A stretch of DNA of 64,000 nt from Candidatus Rhodobacter oscarellae (GTDB lineage Bacteria > Pseudomonadota > Alphaproteobacteria > Rhodobacterales > Rhodobacteraceae), in NCBI RefSeq assembly GCF_001078595.1, contig NZ_LFTY01000002.1:3095773-3159772 (forward strand), in the 5' to 3' direction. Numbering within the stretch: the stretch's first letter is position 1; every line of letters begins with the position of its first letter. The translations under genes and the position numbers were made by a program. Of this stretch, positions 1-10,274 are shown piece by piece. The notes under the pieces are model-generated. The model searched no databases and had not been told where the DNA came from. It saw nothing but the letters and a program-made list of their open reading frames with translations.

Positions 1-111
1 AATCTCCTAAACCTGCGCGCGGCAGGGGCGTTTGCAGGCAACGCTGGCGCGCTCATCTGCCTATGCGCAGTGCCGGACGGAGAACCGGCAACCACGTTGC
101 CTGGGATCGCC

Positions 112-510
112 TTACAGCCAGTCCCGCAGGATGGGGATCAGCGGCACGTCCGCCGCGGGCATGGGATAGTCGCGCAGGTCCTGCGCGCGCACCCATTTCA
201 AGGCTTGCCCCTCGCGCGATTGCACCACGCCCTCCCATTTGCGGCAGGCGAACAGCGGCATCAGCAGGTGGAAGTCCTCATAGCTGTGGCTGGCGAAGGT
301 CAGCGGCGCCAGGCAGCTCTGCCAGGTGTTGATGCCCAGCTCTTCCTCAAGCTCGCGGATCAGCGCGACCTCGGGCGTCTCGCCCGGCTCCACCTTGCCG
401 CCAGGGAACTCCCAGAGCCCCGCCATGGATTTGCCCTCGGGCCGCTGCGCCAAGAGCACCCGACCGTCCCGGTCGATCAGCGCGACCGCGGATACAAGCA
501 CCGTCTTCAT
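112..510 (-). CDS. mutT: 8-oxo-dGTP diphosphatase MutT (Nudix hydrolase)
   Basis: A 132-residue Nudix protein, the usual size for MutT. The Nudix box reads GGKVEPGETPEVALIRELEEEL and matches GX5EX7REUXEEXGU. It hydrolyses oxidised dGTP in the cytoplasm and so prevents A-to-C transversions. The ATG at 508-510 has no clear Shine-Dalgarno sequence, and two perfect hairpins lie just upstream (520-564), between it and argJ, so coupling to argJ would have to cross them. Other Nudix specificities cannot be excluded, but length, the GLWEFPGG lead-in and the C-terminal DWL fit MutT well. Confidence 0.92.
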   Translation of the reverse strand: MKTVLVSAVALIDRDGRVLLAQRPEGKSMAGLWEFPGGKVEPGETPEVALIRELEEELGINTWQSCLAPLTFASHSYEDFHLLMPLFACRKWEGVVQSREGQALKWVRAQDLRDYPMPAADVPLIPILRDWL

Positions 511-519
511 GGCCGGGTG

Positions 520-564
520 CCAGTTTTTTTAAAAAAACTGGTCCGGAAAATTCCAATTTTCCGG
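520..564. repeat. Paired perfect hairpins (doublet 1) between mutT and argJ
   Basis: Two adjacent inverted repeats. The first has arms ccagttttttt/aaaaaaactgg (520-530 and 531-541, no loop). The second has arms ccggaaaatt/aattttccgg (543-552 and 555-564, loop cc). Doublets of the same architecture flank the mttB gene. On the minus strand this one lies 10 bases before the mutT start, so it could act as a weak terminator for argJ or an RNA stem in front of mutT. Confidence 0.75.
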
Positions 565-571
565 CCACCCC

Positions 572-1795
572 TCAAGAGCGGTAATCCGCGTTGATCGAGA
601 TGTACTGATGCGTCAGGTCGCAGGTCCAGGCCGTGCCCGTTCCCGTGCCGATGCCGAGGTCGATCGAGATGGTGATCTCGTCGCGCTTCATATAGGCCGC
701 CCCGGCCTCCTCAGTATAGCTCTCGGCGACCCAGCCATTCTCGGCCACAAGGATGTCGCCGAACCGGATCGAAAGCTTGTCGCGATCCGCCGCCGCGCCG
801 GATTTGCCCACCGCCATGACGACGCGGCCCCAATTGGGGTCCTCGCCCGCGATGGCGGTCTTCACCAGGGGAGAGTTCGCCACGGCCATCGCCGCGCGTT
901 GCCCGTCCTGAACGGTCGCCGCGCCTGTAATGTTGATCTCGACGAACTTGGTTGCGCCCTCGCCGTCACGCACCACTTGATGCGCCAGGTCCAGCATCAC
1001 GCCATGCAGCGCGTCCTCGAACCCCGGGCCCGCGGGACCGGCCTTGCCCGTAGCGGCCACCATCAGCGAGTCAGAGGTCGAGGTGTCGCTGTCCACGGTG
1101 ATGCAGTTGAAGGTCCCCGTGTTGAGCCGAGAGACCATATCCTGCAGCGCCGATTGCTCCACCGCGGCATCGGTGAAGATATAGACCAGCATCGTGGCCA
1201 TATCGGGCGCGATCATGCCAGATCCTTTGGCGATGCCGATGATCTTAACCCCGTCCACCTCGGTGCTGGCGCCCTTTGCAAAGGTGTCGGTGGTCATGAT
1301 CGCACGCGCGGCTGCCTCGGCATCGTCTTGACCCGCGCGGGCCACAAGATCGCCCATCACGCCCGCGATGCGCTCGTCCGGCAGGCGCTCGCCGATCACG
1401 CCCGTTGAGGCGGTATATACCCGATCCGCGGGCACTCCGGCCGCCTCAGAGACAGCCTGGCACAGGCGCGCGACGCTCTCGTCCCCGGCGCGCCCGGTGA
1501 AGGCGTTCGCGTTGCCTGAATTCACCAGGATCGCGGCGGGCTCGATGTCGTCATCTGGTCCGGCCTTGGCCAGCTTTGCCTGACAATCCAACACCGGGGC
1601 CGACCGCGTCGCGGATTGGGTGAACACCCCGGCAATCGTGGTGCCCTCGTCCAGCAGCGCCAGCATCACGTCATCGCGGCCTTGGTATTTCACTCCCGCC
1701 GACACCCCCGCTGCGGCGGTCGCAAAGCGCACGCCGGCGATTTCGGGCAGGTCCGGGAAGGCGGCGGGCGCCAGGGGAGAGATCGGGGTCGTCAT
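572..1795 (-). CDS. argJ: Bifunctional glutamate N-acetyltransferase / amino-acid N-acetyltransferase ArgJ
   Basis: A 407-residue ArgJ. It recycles acetyl groups from N-acetylornithine to glutamate in arginine synthesis. The autocleavage region GMIAPDMATMLVYIFTDA is present; the Thr of ATML is the nucleophile and the new N-terminus of the beta chain. The GEDPNWGRVVMAVGKSG motif is also typical. The ATG at 1793-1795 is preferred because the protein then starts MTTPISPLAP and sits 4 bases after the stop of the upstream parvulin gene. An in-frame ATG 27 bases further upstream lies inside that gene. Probably cotranscribed with it. Confidence 0.95.
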   Translation of the reverse strand: MTTPISPLAPAAFPDLPEIAGVRFATAAAGVSAGVKYQGRDDVMLALLDEGTTIAGVFTQSATRSAPVLDCQAKLAKAGPDDDIEPAAILVNSGNANAFTGRAGDESVARLCQAVSEAAGVPADRVYTASTGVIGERLPDERIAGVMGDLVARAGQDDAEAAARAIMTTDTFAKGASTEVDGVKIIGIAKGSGMIAPDMATMLVYIFTDAAVEQSALQDMVSRLNTGTFNCITVDSDTSTSDSLMVAATGKAGPAGPGFEDALHGVMLDLAHQVVRDGEGATKFVEINITGAATVQDGQRAAMAVANSPLVKTAIAGEDPNWGRVVMAVGKSGAAADRDKLSIRFGDILVAENGWVAESYTEEAGAAYMKRDEITISIDLGIGTGTGTAWTCDLTHQYISINADYRS

Positions 1796-1799
1796 TGCT

Positions 1800-2762
1800 T
1801 TATTGCACCAGTTCGCTGTCAAAGATCACCATCGGGTCGACCGCGCCCAGGCTTGCCCGCTCGATGGGCACCCGGTTGACCATCTCCATCAGCTCGGCGC
1901 GAAAGCGTTCGTTCATGACTTCCTGCTCCAACGCGGGGCGCAGCTCTTCCAGGGTGGGCACGTTCGGTAGACGGATATCGTTAAGCATGATCACGTGCCA
2001 GCCGAAATCGGTTTGCACGGGCGCCGAGACCTCACCTTTTTTCAGGCCCATCACGGCGTTCTCGAAGGGCGGCACCATGAAACCGGGCCCGAACCAGCCC
2101 AGATTGCCGCCATTGGGACCGGACGGCCCCGTGGAGCGCGCGCGCGCCAGGTCCTCAAACAGCACGCCGTTCGCAAGTTCCTCGGCGACCTCCATCGCGG
2201 CGTCCTTGCTGTCGACCAGGATATGCGAGGCGTTGTACTCGGTGGCGGGCTTAAAGTCGCCAAAGCGGTCCTGGTAGGCGGCCCGCAGGTCCTCCTCGGT
2301 GACGGTCACCCGGGCGCCGATCTCTTCGACAACGGCGCTGGCCAGAAGCGAGCGCCGCTCGTTCTCGGATTGCAGCTGCAGGATGCGCGGCATGGGCGCA
2401 AGCTGCTGCGCCACGGCCTCTTGCTGGATCAGGCGCTGCAGGATGCCCTCGAACAGCTGTTCCGGCGGGATCTGCGTCTGCTCTTGCGGGATTGTCATGG
2501 CCATCGCGATCATGTGACCGAGGGTGATCTCGGTGGCCCCGACCCGGGCCATGACCGTGTCGGCCGCCGTGCCGGGCTTGGCCATCTCATGTTCCGCCCC
2601 GGCCATCTCATGCTTTTCCATGGGCGCCTCGGTCATCGCCTCGGCGTCATGCGCATGCGCGTCCTTATGCGCGTCGTCGGCCGCCCAGGACGCCCCCGCG
2701 AGGGCCAGCGCGGCCGCCAGCCCCAATGTCAGCCCGCGCGCGCTTGCAATAATGGAAACCAT
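1800..2762 (-). CDS. Secreted parvulin-type peptidyl-prolyl isomerase with His/Met-rich N-terminal segment
   Basis: A 320-residue exported parvulin. Residues 1-27 form a signal peptide ending ASWA. Residues about 28-66 are rich in His, Met, Asp and Glu (DDAHKDAHAHDAE, EKHEMAGAEHEMAKP). A SurA/PrsA-like helical part follows, and then the PpiC domain at about 175-280 with YNASHILV, GGNLGWFGPGFM and FGWHVIMLND. It probably assists folding of envelope proteins in the periplasm. The start has a strong AGGAGGA site. The His/Met segment could bind metal; that part is inference. It heads a two-gene unit with argJ and diverges from secA. Confidence 0.88.
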   Translation of the reverse strand: MVSIIASARGLTLGLAAALALAGASWAADDAHKDAHAHDAEAMTEAPMEKHEMAGAEHEMAKPGTAADTVMARVGATEITLGHMIAMAMTIPQEQTQIPPEQLFEGILQRLIQQEAVAQQLAPMPRILQLQSENERRSLLASAVVEEIGARVTVTEEDLRAAYQDRFGDFKPATEYNASHILVDSKDAAMEVAEELANGVLFEDLARARSTGPSGPNGGNLGWFGPGFMVPPFENAVMGLKKGEVSAPVQTDFGWHVIMLNDIRLPNVPTLEELRPALEQEVMNERFRAELMEMVNRVPIERASLGAVDPMVIFDSELVQ

Positions 2763-2913
2763 AGGGTCCTCCTATCCACTGTGGTGCCGCATTCCGGCAC
2801 GCGGGGACCCTACACGCCTATCTCCTTACATTGCCCTAAGGCGCGCCGGCCCGCGCCGGGCCTTTAACCACGCCATTCCCCGCGCGGTCCGGCGCGAAAG
2901 CAGCCAGGTAACG

Positions 2914-2942
2914 TTGACACTAATCCAGGCGGCCCTTACATC
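2914..2942 (+). promoter_or_regulatory. Candidate sigma-70 promoter of secA
   Basis: A perfect TTGACA at 2914-2919, a 17-base spacer and TACATC at 2937-2942, about 115 bases before the secA start and pointing towards it. The -10 element is only a partial match, so this is a sequence-only prediction. The surrounding 293-base gap also has to hold the oppositely directed promoter of the parvulin-argJ unit, which I could not pinpoint. Confidence 0.4.
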
Positions 2943-3055
2943 GCGAAAGGGCGCAACGGGGCGCAGGTGATGCTGTCCTCCCATTCGGGGCCAGGCCGCC
3001 TGGGGCAACAAGTTGTCTCTCATGTTTATTGAAGACGCAACAGCGCGGAGAGCAG

Positions 3056-5902
3056 ATGCTGGGATTCGGAACACTTGCCAAAAAGGTCTTCGGCACGCCG
3101 AACGACCGCAAGATCAAGGCGACCCGACCAACAGTCGAAAAGATCAACGCGCTGGAGCCCGAGTTCGAGAAACTCTCTGACGAAGAGCTGATCGCCAAGA
3201 CCGCCGAGTTCGTCGAGCGCGTGGCGGGCGGCGAGAGCTTGGACAAGCTGCTGCCAGAGGCCTTCGCCAACTGCCGCGAGGGCGCCAAGCGGGCGCTGGG
3301 CCTGCGCGCCTTTGACGTGCAGCTGATGGGCGGGATCTTTTTGCACGAGGGCAATATCTCGGAAATGAAGACCGGCGAGGGCAAGACCCTTGTGGCGACC
3401 TTCCCGGCCTATCTGAACGCGCTGACCAAGCGCGGCGTGCATATCGTCACCGTGAACGATTACCTGGCGCGGCGCGACGCCGAGTGGATGGGCAAGGTGT
3501 TCGGCGCGCTGGGCATGACCACCGGGGTGGTCTACCCGCAGCAGCCCGACGCCGAGAAGCAGGCCGCCTATGCCAGCGATATCACCTACGCCACCAATAA
3601 CGAGCTTGGGTTCGACTACCTGCGCGACAACATGAAGTCCGAGCTGTCGGACATGTATCAGCGCGACCACCATTACGCGATTGTGGACGAGGTGGACAGC
3701 ATCCTGGTCGACGAGGCGCGCACGCCGCTGATCATCTCTGGCCCGGCGCAGGACCGCTCTGACCTCTACATCACCATCGACGGGATCATCCCCGAGGTCA
3801 CCGACGAGCACTACACGCTGGACGAGAAGACCCGGAACGTGACCTTCACCGACGAGGGCAACGAGTTCCTCGAAGAGCGGCTGAAGGTGGCGGGCATCCT
3901 GCCCGAGGAGCACACGCTCTACGACCCCGAAAGCACCACCATCGTGCACCACATCAACCAGGGCCTGCGCGCGCATAAGCTGTTCACCAAGGACAAGGAC
4001 TATATCGTCCGCGACAACGAGGTCGTGCTGATCGACGAGTTCACCGGGCGCATGATGTCCGGGCGGCGCCTGTCGGACGGGCTGCACCAGGCGATTGAGG
4101 CCAAGGAGGGCTGCAAGATCCAGCCCGAGAACGTGACCCTGGCCAGCGTGACCTTCCAGAACTACTTCCGCCTCTATGACAAGCTCTCGGGGATGACCGG
4201 CACCGCTTTGACCGAGGCCGAGGAATTCGCCGATATCTACGGGCTCGGCGTGGTCGAGGTGCCCACCAACCTGCCCATCGCGCGCCAGGACGACCACGAC
4301 GCCGTCTATCGCACCGCGCAGGAGAAATTCGACGCCATCGTGCAAGAGATCGCCAAGGCGCATATCAAGGGCCAGCCGGTGCTGGTCGGCACGACCTCGA
4401 TTGAGAAGTCAGAGTTCCTGTCGCAGCTTCTGGGCGACGTGCAGGGCCTGAAACGGATCGCCGCCGCGCGGCGCGCCGTCGCCGAGGGCATCAAGAAGCC
4501 CGAGGAAAAGGCCGTGCTGATCGCCGATGCCGAGGCGCTGGAACAGGTCGCCGAGAACAAGGGCGGCCTGCCGCATAACGTGCTGAACGCGCGCCAGCAC
4601 GAGCAAGAGGCGCAGATCGTCGCCAATGCGGGCAAGCTGGGCGCGATCACCATCGCCACGAACATGGCCGGGCGCGGCACCGACATCAAACTGGGCGGCA
4701 ATGTCGAGTTCACGGTGATGGAGGCGATTGCCGCCGATCCAGAGGGGAACCCCGATGAGATCCGGCAACGGATCGAAGAGGCCCACGCCGCGGATGAGCA
4801 GGCCGTCAAGGACGCCGGCGGGCTGTTCGTGCTGGCCACCGAGCGGCACGAGAGCCGCCGCATCGACAACCAGCTGCGCGGCCGTTCCGGGCGGCAGGGC
4901 GACCCGGGCAAGTCCTCGTTCTTTTTGTCCCTCGAGGACGATCTGATGCGCATCTTCGGCTCCGAGCGGCTGGAAAAGATGCTGACCACGCTGGGCATGC
5001 AAGAAGGCGAGGCGATTGTGCACCCCTGGGTGAACAAGTCGCTGGAGCGCGCCCAGGCCAAGGTCGAGGGGCGCAACTTTGACATCCGTAAGCAGCTTCT
5101 GAAGTTCGACGACGTGATGAACGATCAGCGCAAGGTGATCTTCTCGCAGCGCCGCGACGTGATGGAGGCCGAGGACCTGTCGGATGTGGTCGAGGATATG
5201 CGCCACCAGGTGATCGACGATCTGGTCGACACCTACATCCCGCCCAAGACCTATGCCGACCAATGGGACGGCGAGGGGCTCTATGCCGCCGTGCTCGAGA
5301 AGGCCGGCGTTGAGACCGGCGTGATCGGCTGGACCGAAGAGGAAGGCGTCGACGACGAGACCATCCGCGAGCGGCTCTGCCAGGCCGCGGACGAGATGAT
5401 GGCGCAGAAGGCGGTGCAGTTCGGTCCCGAGAACATGCGCACGATCGAAAAGCAGTTCCTGCTGCAGACCATCGACGCGAAATGGCGCGAGCACCTGCTG
5501 ATGCTCGAACATCTGCGCTCGGTCGTGGGCTTTCGCGGCTACGCACAGCGCGATCCGCTGAACGAATACAAGACCGAGTCGTTCCAGCTTTTTGAGACGA
5601 TGCTGAACGGGCTGCGCGAGGATGTGACGCAAAAGCTCAGCCAAGTCCGCCCGATGTCCGAGGAAGAGCAGAAGGCGATGATGGAGCAGATGATCGCCCA
5701 GCAACGCGCGCTGCAACAGGCGCAGGCCACGGCGACGCCAAATGCGGACGCCGCCGCAGAGGGCGAGAACCCGGGCTTCCCCAACGCCATCGCCGGTTTC
5801 AACGAAAGCGACCCGACGACCTGGGGCAATCCCGGCCGCAACGACCTGTGCCCCTGCGGGTCCGGCAAGAAGTTCAAGCACTGCCATGGGCGCCTGGCCT
5901 AG
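3056..5902 (+). CDS. secA: Preprotein translocase ATPase SecA
   Basis: A 948-residue SecA, the motor that pushes unfolded preproteins through SecYEG at the inner membrane. Visible are Walker A ([14 protein letters not shown]), the DEAD-type motif ([19 protein letters not shown]), GTTSIEKSE, the helicase motif [13 protein letters not shown] with [13 protein letters not shown], and the C-terminal zinc ligands [14 protein letters not shown] that contact SecB or lipids. The start at 3056 ([10 protein letters not shown]) follows a GCGGAGAG site; an ATG 27 bases upstream gives an atypical N-terminus. Length and domain order are normal for alphaproteobacteria. Confidence 0.98.
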   Translation: MLGFGTLAKKVFGTPNDRKIKATRPTVEKINALEPEFEKLSDEELIAKTAEFVERVAGGESLDKLLPEAFANCREGAKRALGLRAFDVQLMGGIFLHEGNISEMKTGEGKTLVATFPAYLNALTKRGVHIVTVNDYLARRDAEWMGKVFGALGMTTGVVYPQQPDAEKQAAYASDITYATNNELGFDYLRDNMKSELSDMYQRDHHYAIVDEVDSILVDEARTPLIISGPAQDRSDLYITIDGIIPEVTDEHYTLDEKTRNVTFTDEGNEFLEERLKVAGILPEEHTLYDPESTTIVHHINQGLRAHKLFTKDKDYIVRDNEVVLIDEFTGRMMSGRRLSDGLHQAIEAKEGCKIQPENVTLASVTFQNYFRLYDKLSGMTGTALTEAEEFADIYGLGVVEVPTNLPIARQDDHDAVYRTAQEKFDAIVQEIAKAHIKGQPVLVGTTSIEKSEFLSQLLGDVQGLKRIAAARRAVAEGIKKPEEKAVLIADAEALEQVAENKGGLPHNVLNARQHEQEAQIVANAGKLGAITIATNMAGRGTDIKLGGNVEFTVMEAIAADPEGNPDEIRQRIEEAHAADEQAVKDAGGLFVLATERHESRRIDNQLRGRSGRQGDPGKSSFFLSLEDDLMRIFGSERLEKMLTTLGMQEGEAIVHPWVNKSLERAQAKVEGRNFDIRKQLLKFDDVMNDQRKVIFSQRRDVMEAEDLSDVVEDMRHQVIDDLVDTYIPPKTYADQWDGEGLYAAVLEKAGVETGVIGWTEEEGVDDETIRERLCQAADEMMAQKAVQFGPENMRTIEKQFLLQTIDAKWREHLLMLEHLRSVVGFRGYAQRDPLNEYKTESFQLFETMLNGLREDVTQKLSQVRPMSEEEQKAMMEQMIAQQRALQQAQATATPNADAAAEGENPGFPNAIAGFNESDPTTWGNPGRNDLCPCGSGKKFKHCHGRLA

Positions 5903-6086
5903 GGGCCAGCGCGTCTCTGCTACGGATCGCGATAAACCTGTGTCAGGTTCTGATGCGAATGGCTTTACTGTGGCAAAATGGCCGCAATCTGCTTTCTGAA
6001 AGCGGCGCTATTTAGCGTCTTGGTCATACCTTTACCTTAATTTTCCGGGATACCTCGCCTGAACCGCCTTTGGACGGAGTGGGCGA

Positions 6087-7289
6087 ATGCCGAGCAAAAA
6101 AAGATTTTTAACCGCGGGCGTGACCATCGCCGCCGCAGCCGTGACCGCGCATTTGATGCAGCGTGACAATGGGGCGACGCCGGGCGTGAATGCTGGGTCC
6201 GTGGCATCCCTGGCCGCGGCCAACGCCGCTTCTGCCAGCGCGCCCGAGGGCGCGGAACCCGTTGGTGCCGCGGTTGTCGCCGCGGATAAGAATGACGTCA
6301 CGCTGATCGCTGTGGCGACGCCCGCACCAAGCGCGCCCGCCGACGCCCTTGAAATCCCCGCTGATGGGAGCGCCGCGCCTGCGCCGGGCCCCGTGCTGGC
6401 CAAGGCCGAGCTTGACGTGCCGCTCGAGACGCTGCGCGCGCAGGAAAGCCTGGCGGCGGAGGCCGAGTTCCCGCCGCCGCCCGCCGATGTGCTGATGCCC
6501 GCACCGCTGCCGAATCCCGGCGCGGACCTGAAGGCTCGCATGGCCACGCAAGAGCCCCCCGCCGCGCCCTCCATCGACAATACCGCGCGCAACCAGTTCG
6601 GCATTAGCTGCGGCCCGACCCTTTCCGCGTCGCCCGTGACCGAGACCGGCAAGTTCACAATGACGATGATGGCCCCCTGCCGCGGCGACGCGGTCGTGGC
6701 TGTGCGCTATGGCCCGCTGGAATTCTCCATCCGCACCGACGAATTGGGCCTCGCCCAGCAGATGGTCCCGGCCATGGTCGGCGCCACTGAGCTGAGCGTT
6801 GTCTTCGAGGACGGAACCGAGGCCGCCACCGCCATCGACGCCGAGAACTTCTCTGGGCTCGAGCGCGTGGCCATCGTGTCCGCTGCGCAATCAGGTCTGC
6901 AGCTTCACGCGCTTGAATTCGGTGCCGAATATGGCGCCGCCGGGCATATCTGGGCCGAGGCCCCCGGCGATCCGGTTCTGGCAGGGCTCGAGGGCTCTGG
7001 TTATCTGATGCGCCTGGGCGACCCGAGCATCGAGGGCGCGCAGATGTCCGAGGTTTACACCTTCCCCGCCAGCACCGCTGACGCCGCCGGGACGGTGCGC
7101 ATCAGCGTCGAGGCCGAGGTCACCGCGCAGAACTGCGGCGCGGAGGTTGCCGGTCACACCGTAGAGCCTGGCATTGACGGCCAGCCCAAAACCGTTGCCG
7201 TGACGCTGTTTGTTCCGGATTGCGATGCGGTGGGTGAATTTCTGGTGTTGAAAAATCTGATCAGAGACCTGAGAATCGCGTCAAACTGA
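6087..7289 (+). CDS. Conserved membrane-anchored or exported protein of unknown function, downstream of secA
   Basis: A 400-residue protein I do not recognise. Residues 1-25 are basic then hydrophobic (MPSKKRFLTAGVTIAAAAV), an anchor or signal peptide. Residues about 26-165 are a low-complexity Ala/Pro-rich linker, and a globular C-terminal part from about 166 begins near FGISCGPTLSASPV. Four cysteines (ISCGP, APCRG, QNCGA, PDCDA) suggest one or two periplasmic disulfides. It lies 21 bases before an exported PstS/OmpA protein, which suggests an envelope role. Linkage to secA is positional only. Confidence 0.7.
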   Translation: MPSKKRFLTAGVTIAAAAVTAHLMQRDNGATPGVNAGSVASLAAANAASASAPEGAEPVGAAVVAADKNDVTLIAVATPAPSAPADALEIPADGSAAPAPGPVLAKAELDVPLETLRAQESLAAEAEFPPPPADVLMPAPLPNPGADLKARMATQEPPAAPSIDNTARNQFGISCGPTLSASPVTETGKFTMTMMAPCRGDAVVAVRYGPLEFSIRTDELGLAQQMVPAMVGATELSVVFEDGTEAATAIDAENFSGLERVAIVSAAQSGLQLHALEFGAEYGAAGHIWAEAPGDPVLAGLEGSGYLMRLGDPSIEGAQMSEVYTFPASTADAAGTVRISVEAEVTAQNCGAEVAGHTVEPGIDGQPKTVAVTLFVPDCDAVGEFLVLKNLIRDLRIASN

Positions 7290-7310
7290 CGGCGCAAGGA
7301 TCAGCATTTG

Positions 7311-8870
7311 ATGCGACATCTCTGTGCGGCGTTCATCGCCGCACTTCTCGTTTCGATCAGCCCGGGTGCGTCGGTTGCGCAGGACGTCACCTTGACGTCG
7401 CGTGATGGCAGCGTCGCCGTCTCGGGGACCTTGCTGAGCTTCGACGGCGAGCTTTACCGCATCGACACCGCACATGGCCCGCTGACCATGGATGGCGCCG
7501 GGGTGCTGTGCGATGGGCCGGGCTGTCCCGACCTGACCAGCTTCGTGTCAGAGCTGCGGATCGCCGGCTCGCAGGCCATGGGCGCGGTGCTGATGCCGGC
7601 GCTGGTCGAGACCTTCGCGGCGCGCAAGGGCTACGCCGTCGCGCGGCTTGTCTCCAGCGACACCGCGTTTACCTATGAATTGAAGGACCGCGAGACCGGC
7701 GTAGAGATCACCCGCGTCATGTTCAACGTGACCTCGACCGCCGAGGGCTTTGCCGACCTCATCGCAGATGAGGCCGACCTGGTTCTATCGACGCGTGAGG
7801 TCACCGAGGAGGAGCGCCGGCTTGGCCGCGCCGCGGGGCTGGGCGATCTGGGCGCGCCGCAGCGCTCGCGGATCGTCGGCTTGGATGGGCTTGTGCCCAT
7901 CGTGGCGCGGCGCAACCCGCTGGATGCGATCACGATGGATGACCTTGCCGCCGTGTTCGCGGGCAAGATCATTAGCTGGGAGGCGCTGGGCCAGCCGCCC
8001 GCGCCGCTGAAGCTTCATCTGCGGGACGGTGATTCAGGGTATGCTGCCGAGTTCCTGCGCCGGGTGATTTTTCCTGCGCGCGAGTTGCTTTCGGCCGGGG
8101 TCACTTTGCACCCCGACAATGCGAGCCTGGCCAGCGCGGTAGAGCGGGACCCTCATGCGCTGGGGATCGCTGCGTTCTCGGATATCGGCAACGCCAAGCC
8201 GGTGGACATCGTCGGCAGTTGCGGCAAGCGCTTGCCCGCCCGCGCCGCGAGCCTGAAGACAGAGGACTACCCGCTGACGATGCCGCTATTTGTCTATTCA
8301 CCGCGCGGGCGACCCTCACCCATCGCGCGCGAGTTCGGCGCCTATATCCGGTCTGCAGCCGCGCAACCCGTGGTGCTACGCGCCGGTTTCGTTGACCTTC
8401 GCGTGGGCCAGGTGGCGCTGGCAGAGCAGGGGCAGCGCCTTGCGAATGCGGTGCAGGCGGCGGGCAAAGAGGTCCCGCTGGTAGAGCTGCAGAGGATGGT
8501 CGCCGCGATGGATGGCACCTCGCGGTTGACGCTGAGCTTTCGGTTCAAACCGGGCGGACCGGTCCTGGATGCGCAGTCGCGCTCGAACGTGGATATTCTC
8601 GCCGCCGAGTTAGAGAGAGGCCGTTTCGACCAGAGGCAGCTTTTCTTTGTGGGGTTCAGCGATGGTGACGGCGCCGCGCGTGGCAACCTGCGCCTGGCGC
8701 GGCGCCGCGCTGTGACCGTGCAGCGCGCCGTGCTTCGCGCCGCGCCGGCGGCGGATCGCGAGAGGTTAGAGATCATGGCACAGGCCTATGGAGAAGCCAT
8801 GCCCATGGCCTGCGACGAGGATCCCTGGGGCAAAGAGATCAATCGGCGGGTTGAAGTTTGGGTTAAATGA
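7311..8870 (+). CDS. Periplasmic PstS-like substrate-binding domain fused to an OmpA-type peptidoglycan-binding domain
   Basis: A 519-residue exported protein. The signal peptide (about 1-24) ends SVAQ. Residues about 80-350 look like a phosphate-type solute-binding fold: GSQAMGAVLMPALVETFAARKG, DLVLSTREVTEEE, and a PstS-like stretch, MDDLAAVFAGKIISWEALG. Residues about 410-519 are OmpA-like (FFVGFSDGDGAARGN, then the end INRRVEVWVK). It probably binds a ligand while tethered to peptidoglycan. ATG at 7311 is chosen because AAGGA ends 10 bases upstream; a TTG one codon earlier is possible. No PstC/A/B transporter genes are nearby, so a transport role is doubtful. Confidence 0.8.
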   Translation: MRHLCAAFIAALLVSISPGASVAQDVTLTSRDGSVAVSGTLLSFDGELYRIDTAHGPLTMDGAGVLCDGPGCPDLTSFVSELRIAGSQAMGAVLMPALVETFAARKGYAVARLVSSDTAFTYELKDRETGVEITRVMFNVTSTAEGFADLIADEADLVLSTREVTEEERRLGRAAGLGDLGAPQRSRIVGLDGLVPIVARRNPLDAITMDDLAAVFAGKIISWEALGQPPAPLKLHLRDGDSGYAAEFLRRVIFPARELLSAGVTLHPDNASLASAVERDPHALGIAAFSDIGNAKPVDIVGSCGKRLPARAASLKTEDYPLTMPLFVYSPRGRPSPIAREFGAYIRSAAAQPVVLRAGFVDLRVGQVALAEQGQRLANAVQAAGKEVPLVELQRMVAAMDGTSRLTLSFRFKPGGPVLDAQSRSNVDILAAELERGRFDQRQLFFVGFSDGDGAARGNLRLARRRAVTVQRAVLRAAPAADRERLEIMAQAYGEAMPMACDEDPWGKEINRRVEVWVK

Positions 8871-9352
<482 letters not shown>

Positions 9353-10111
9353 TCATAGATACCCAGCGCTGCGCATGCTCAGCTCGGTCTCCTTGCCGAT
9401 GATCAAATGATCGTGCAGCGTCACGCCCAGTACCCGCGCGGCGTCCTCGATCTGGATGGTCATCTGGATGTCGGAATCCGACGGCGTGGGATCCCCAGAG
9501 GGGTGGTTGTGCACCAGGATCAGCGCTGAGGCGTTTAGCTCCAGCGCGCGCTTGACCACCTCGCGCGGGTAGACCGGCACGTGATCCACCGTGCCCTCGG
9601 CCTGCTCCTCGTCGGCGATCAGCACGTTCTTGCGGTCCAGGTAGAGCACGCGGAACTGCTCGGTCGCGCGATGCGCCATCGCCGTGTGGCAGTAGTCAAG
9701 CAGCGCGTCCCAGCCCGACAGGACCGGGCGGTGCATCACCTGCGCGCGGGCCATGCGCCGGGCCAGCGCCTCGAGCACCTTGAAATCTGTTGCGGCCTCG
9801 GGGCCCACGCCGTCCACGTCCTGCAACAGCGCGCGGGGGGCGGAGATGACGCGATCCAGGTTGCCAAACCGCTGCATCAGCCGGTTCGCCAGGGGCTTCA
9901 CGTCGCCGTTCTTGAACGTGCGGAACAGCAGCAGCTCTAACAGTTCGTAATCGGCCAGCGCCTCTGACCCGCGCTGCAGGAAGCGCTCGCGCAGGCGCTT
10001 GCGATGACCCTTGATGTATGAGGGCAGGCGGTCGGAGTTCACCGCCCGCACGGCTTCCTCGCCCTCGAACAGGGGCAGGGGGGCTTCGTTGAAGGCGGGC
10101 GGGCGTGCCAT
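9353..10111 (-). CDS. radC: RadC-family JAB-domain protein
   Basis: A 252-residue RadC. An N-terminal helix-hairpin-helix-like part (about residues 35-110, with LQDVDGVGPEAATDFKVLE) precedes the C-terminal JAB/MPN metalloprotease-like domain, whose metal motif HNHPSGDPTPSDSD is intact. The family was once linked to DNA repair, but its biochemical role is still unclear. The ATG at 10109-10111 has a GAGGAT site. It stands as a single gene downstream of dnaK-dnaJ on the same strand. Confidence 0.9.
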   Translation of the reverse strand: MARPPAFNEAPLPLFEGEEAVRAVNSDRLPSYIKGHRKRLRERFLQRGSEALADYELLELLLFRTFKNGDVKPLANRLMQRFGNLDRVISAPRALLQDVDGVGPEAATDFKVLEALARRMARAQVMHRPVLSGWDALLDYCHTAMAHRATEQFRVLYLDRKNVLIADEEQAEGTVDHVPVYPREVVKRALELNASALILVHNHPSGDPTPSDSDIQMTIQIEDAARVLGVTLHDHLIIGKETELSMRSAGYL

Positions 10112-10232
10112 GCCGCGATCCTCGCCCGAATTGGTTAATCGGGGGTAAAATTCTCAGGATGGGGTGCGAGGCGCCGCGAGAATTAATGGAATCTTGGCGA
10201 TTCGCGGCGAACACTCACGCAGGGCGGGCGCG

Positions 10233-10256
10233 GCGCCGGGTGACAAAACCCGGCGC
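10233..10256 (-). terminator. Stable hairpin after dnaJ
   Basis: Arms gcgccgggt (10233-10241) and acccggcgc (10248-10256) with loop gacaaa start 18 bases after the dnaJ stop. There is no U-tract on the minus strand, so it may be a 3'-end stabiliser or a Rho-assisted terminator rather than a textbook intrinsic one. Confidence 0.45.
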
Positions 10257-10274
10257 AACAAACCCTCCAAAAGC

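Noticed and set aside
4409-5887. Long open frame antisense to secA (about 490 codons), and a similar one at 3026-4363
   Set aside because: A side effect of high GC at third codon positions; the secA frame is fully supported by motifs.
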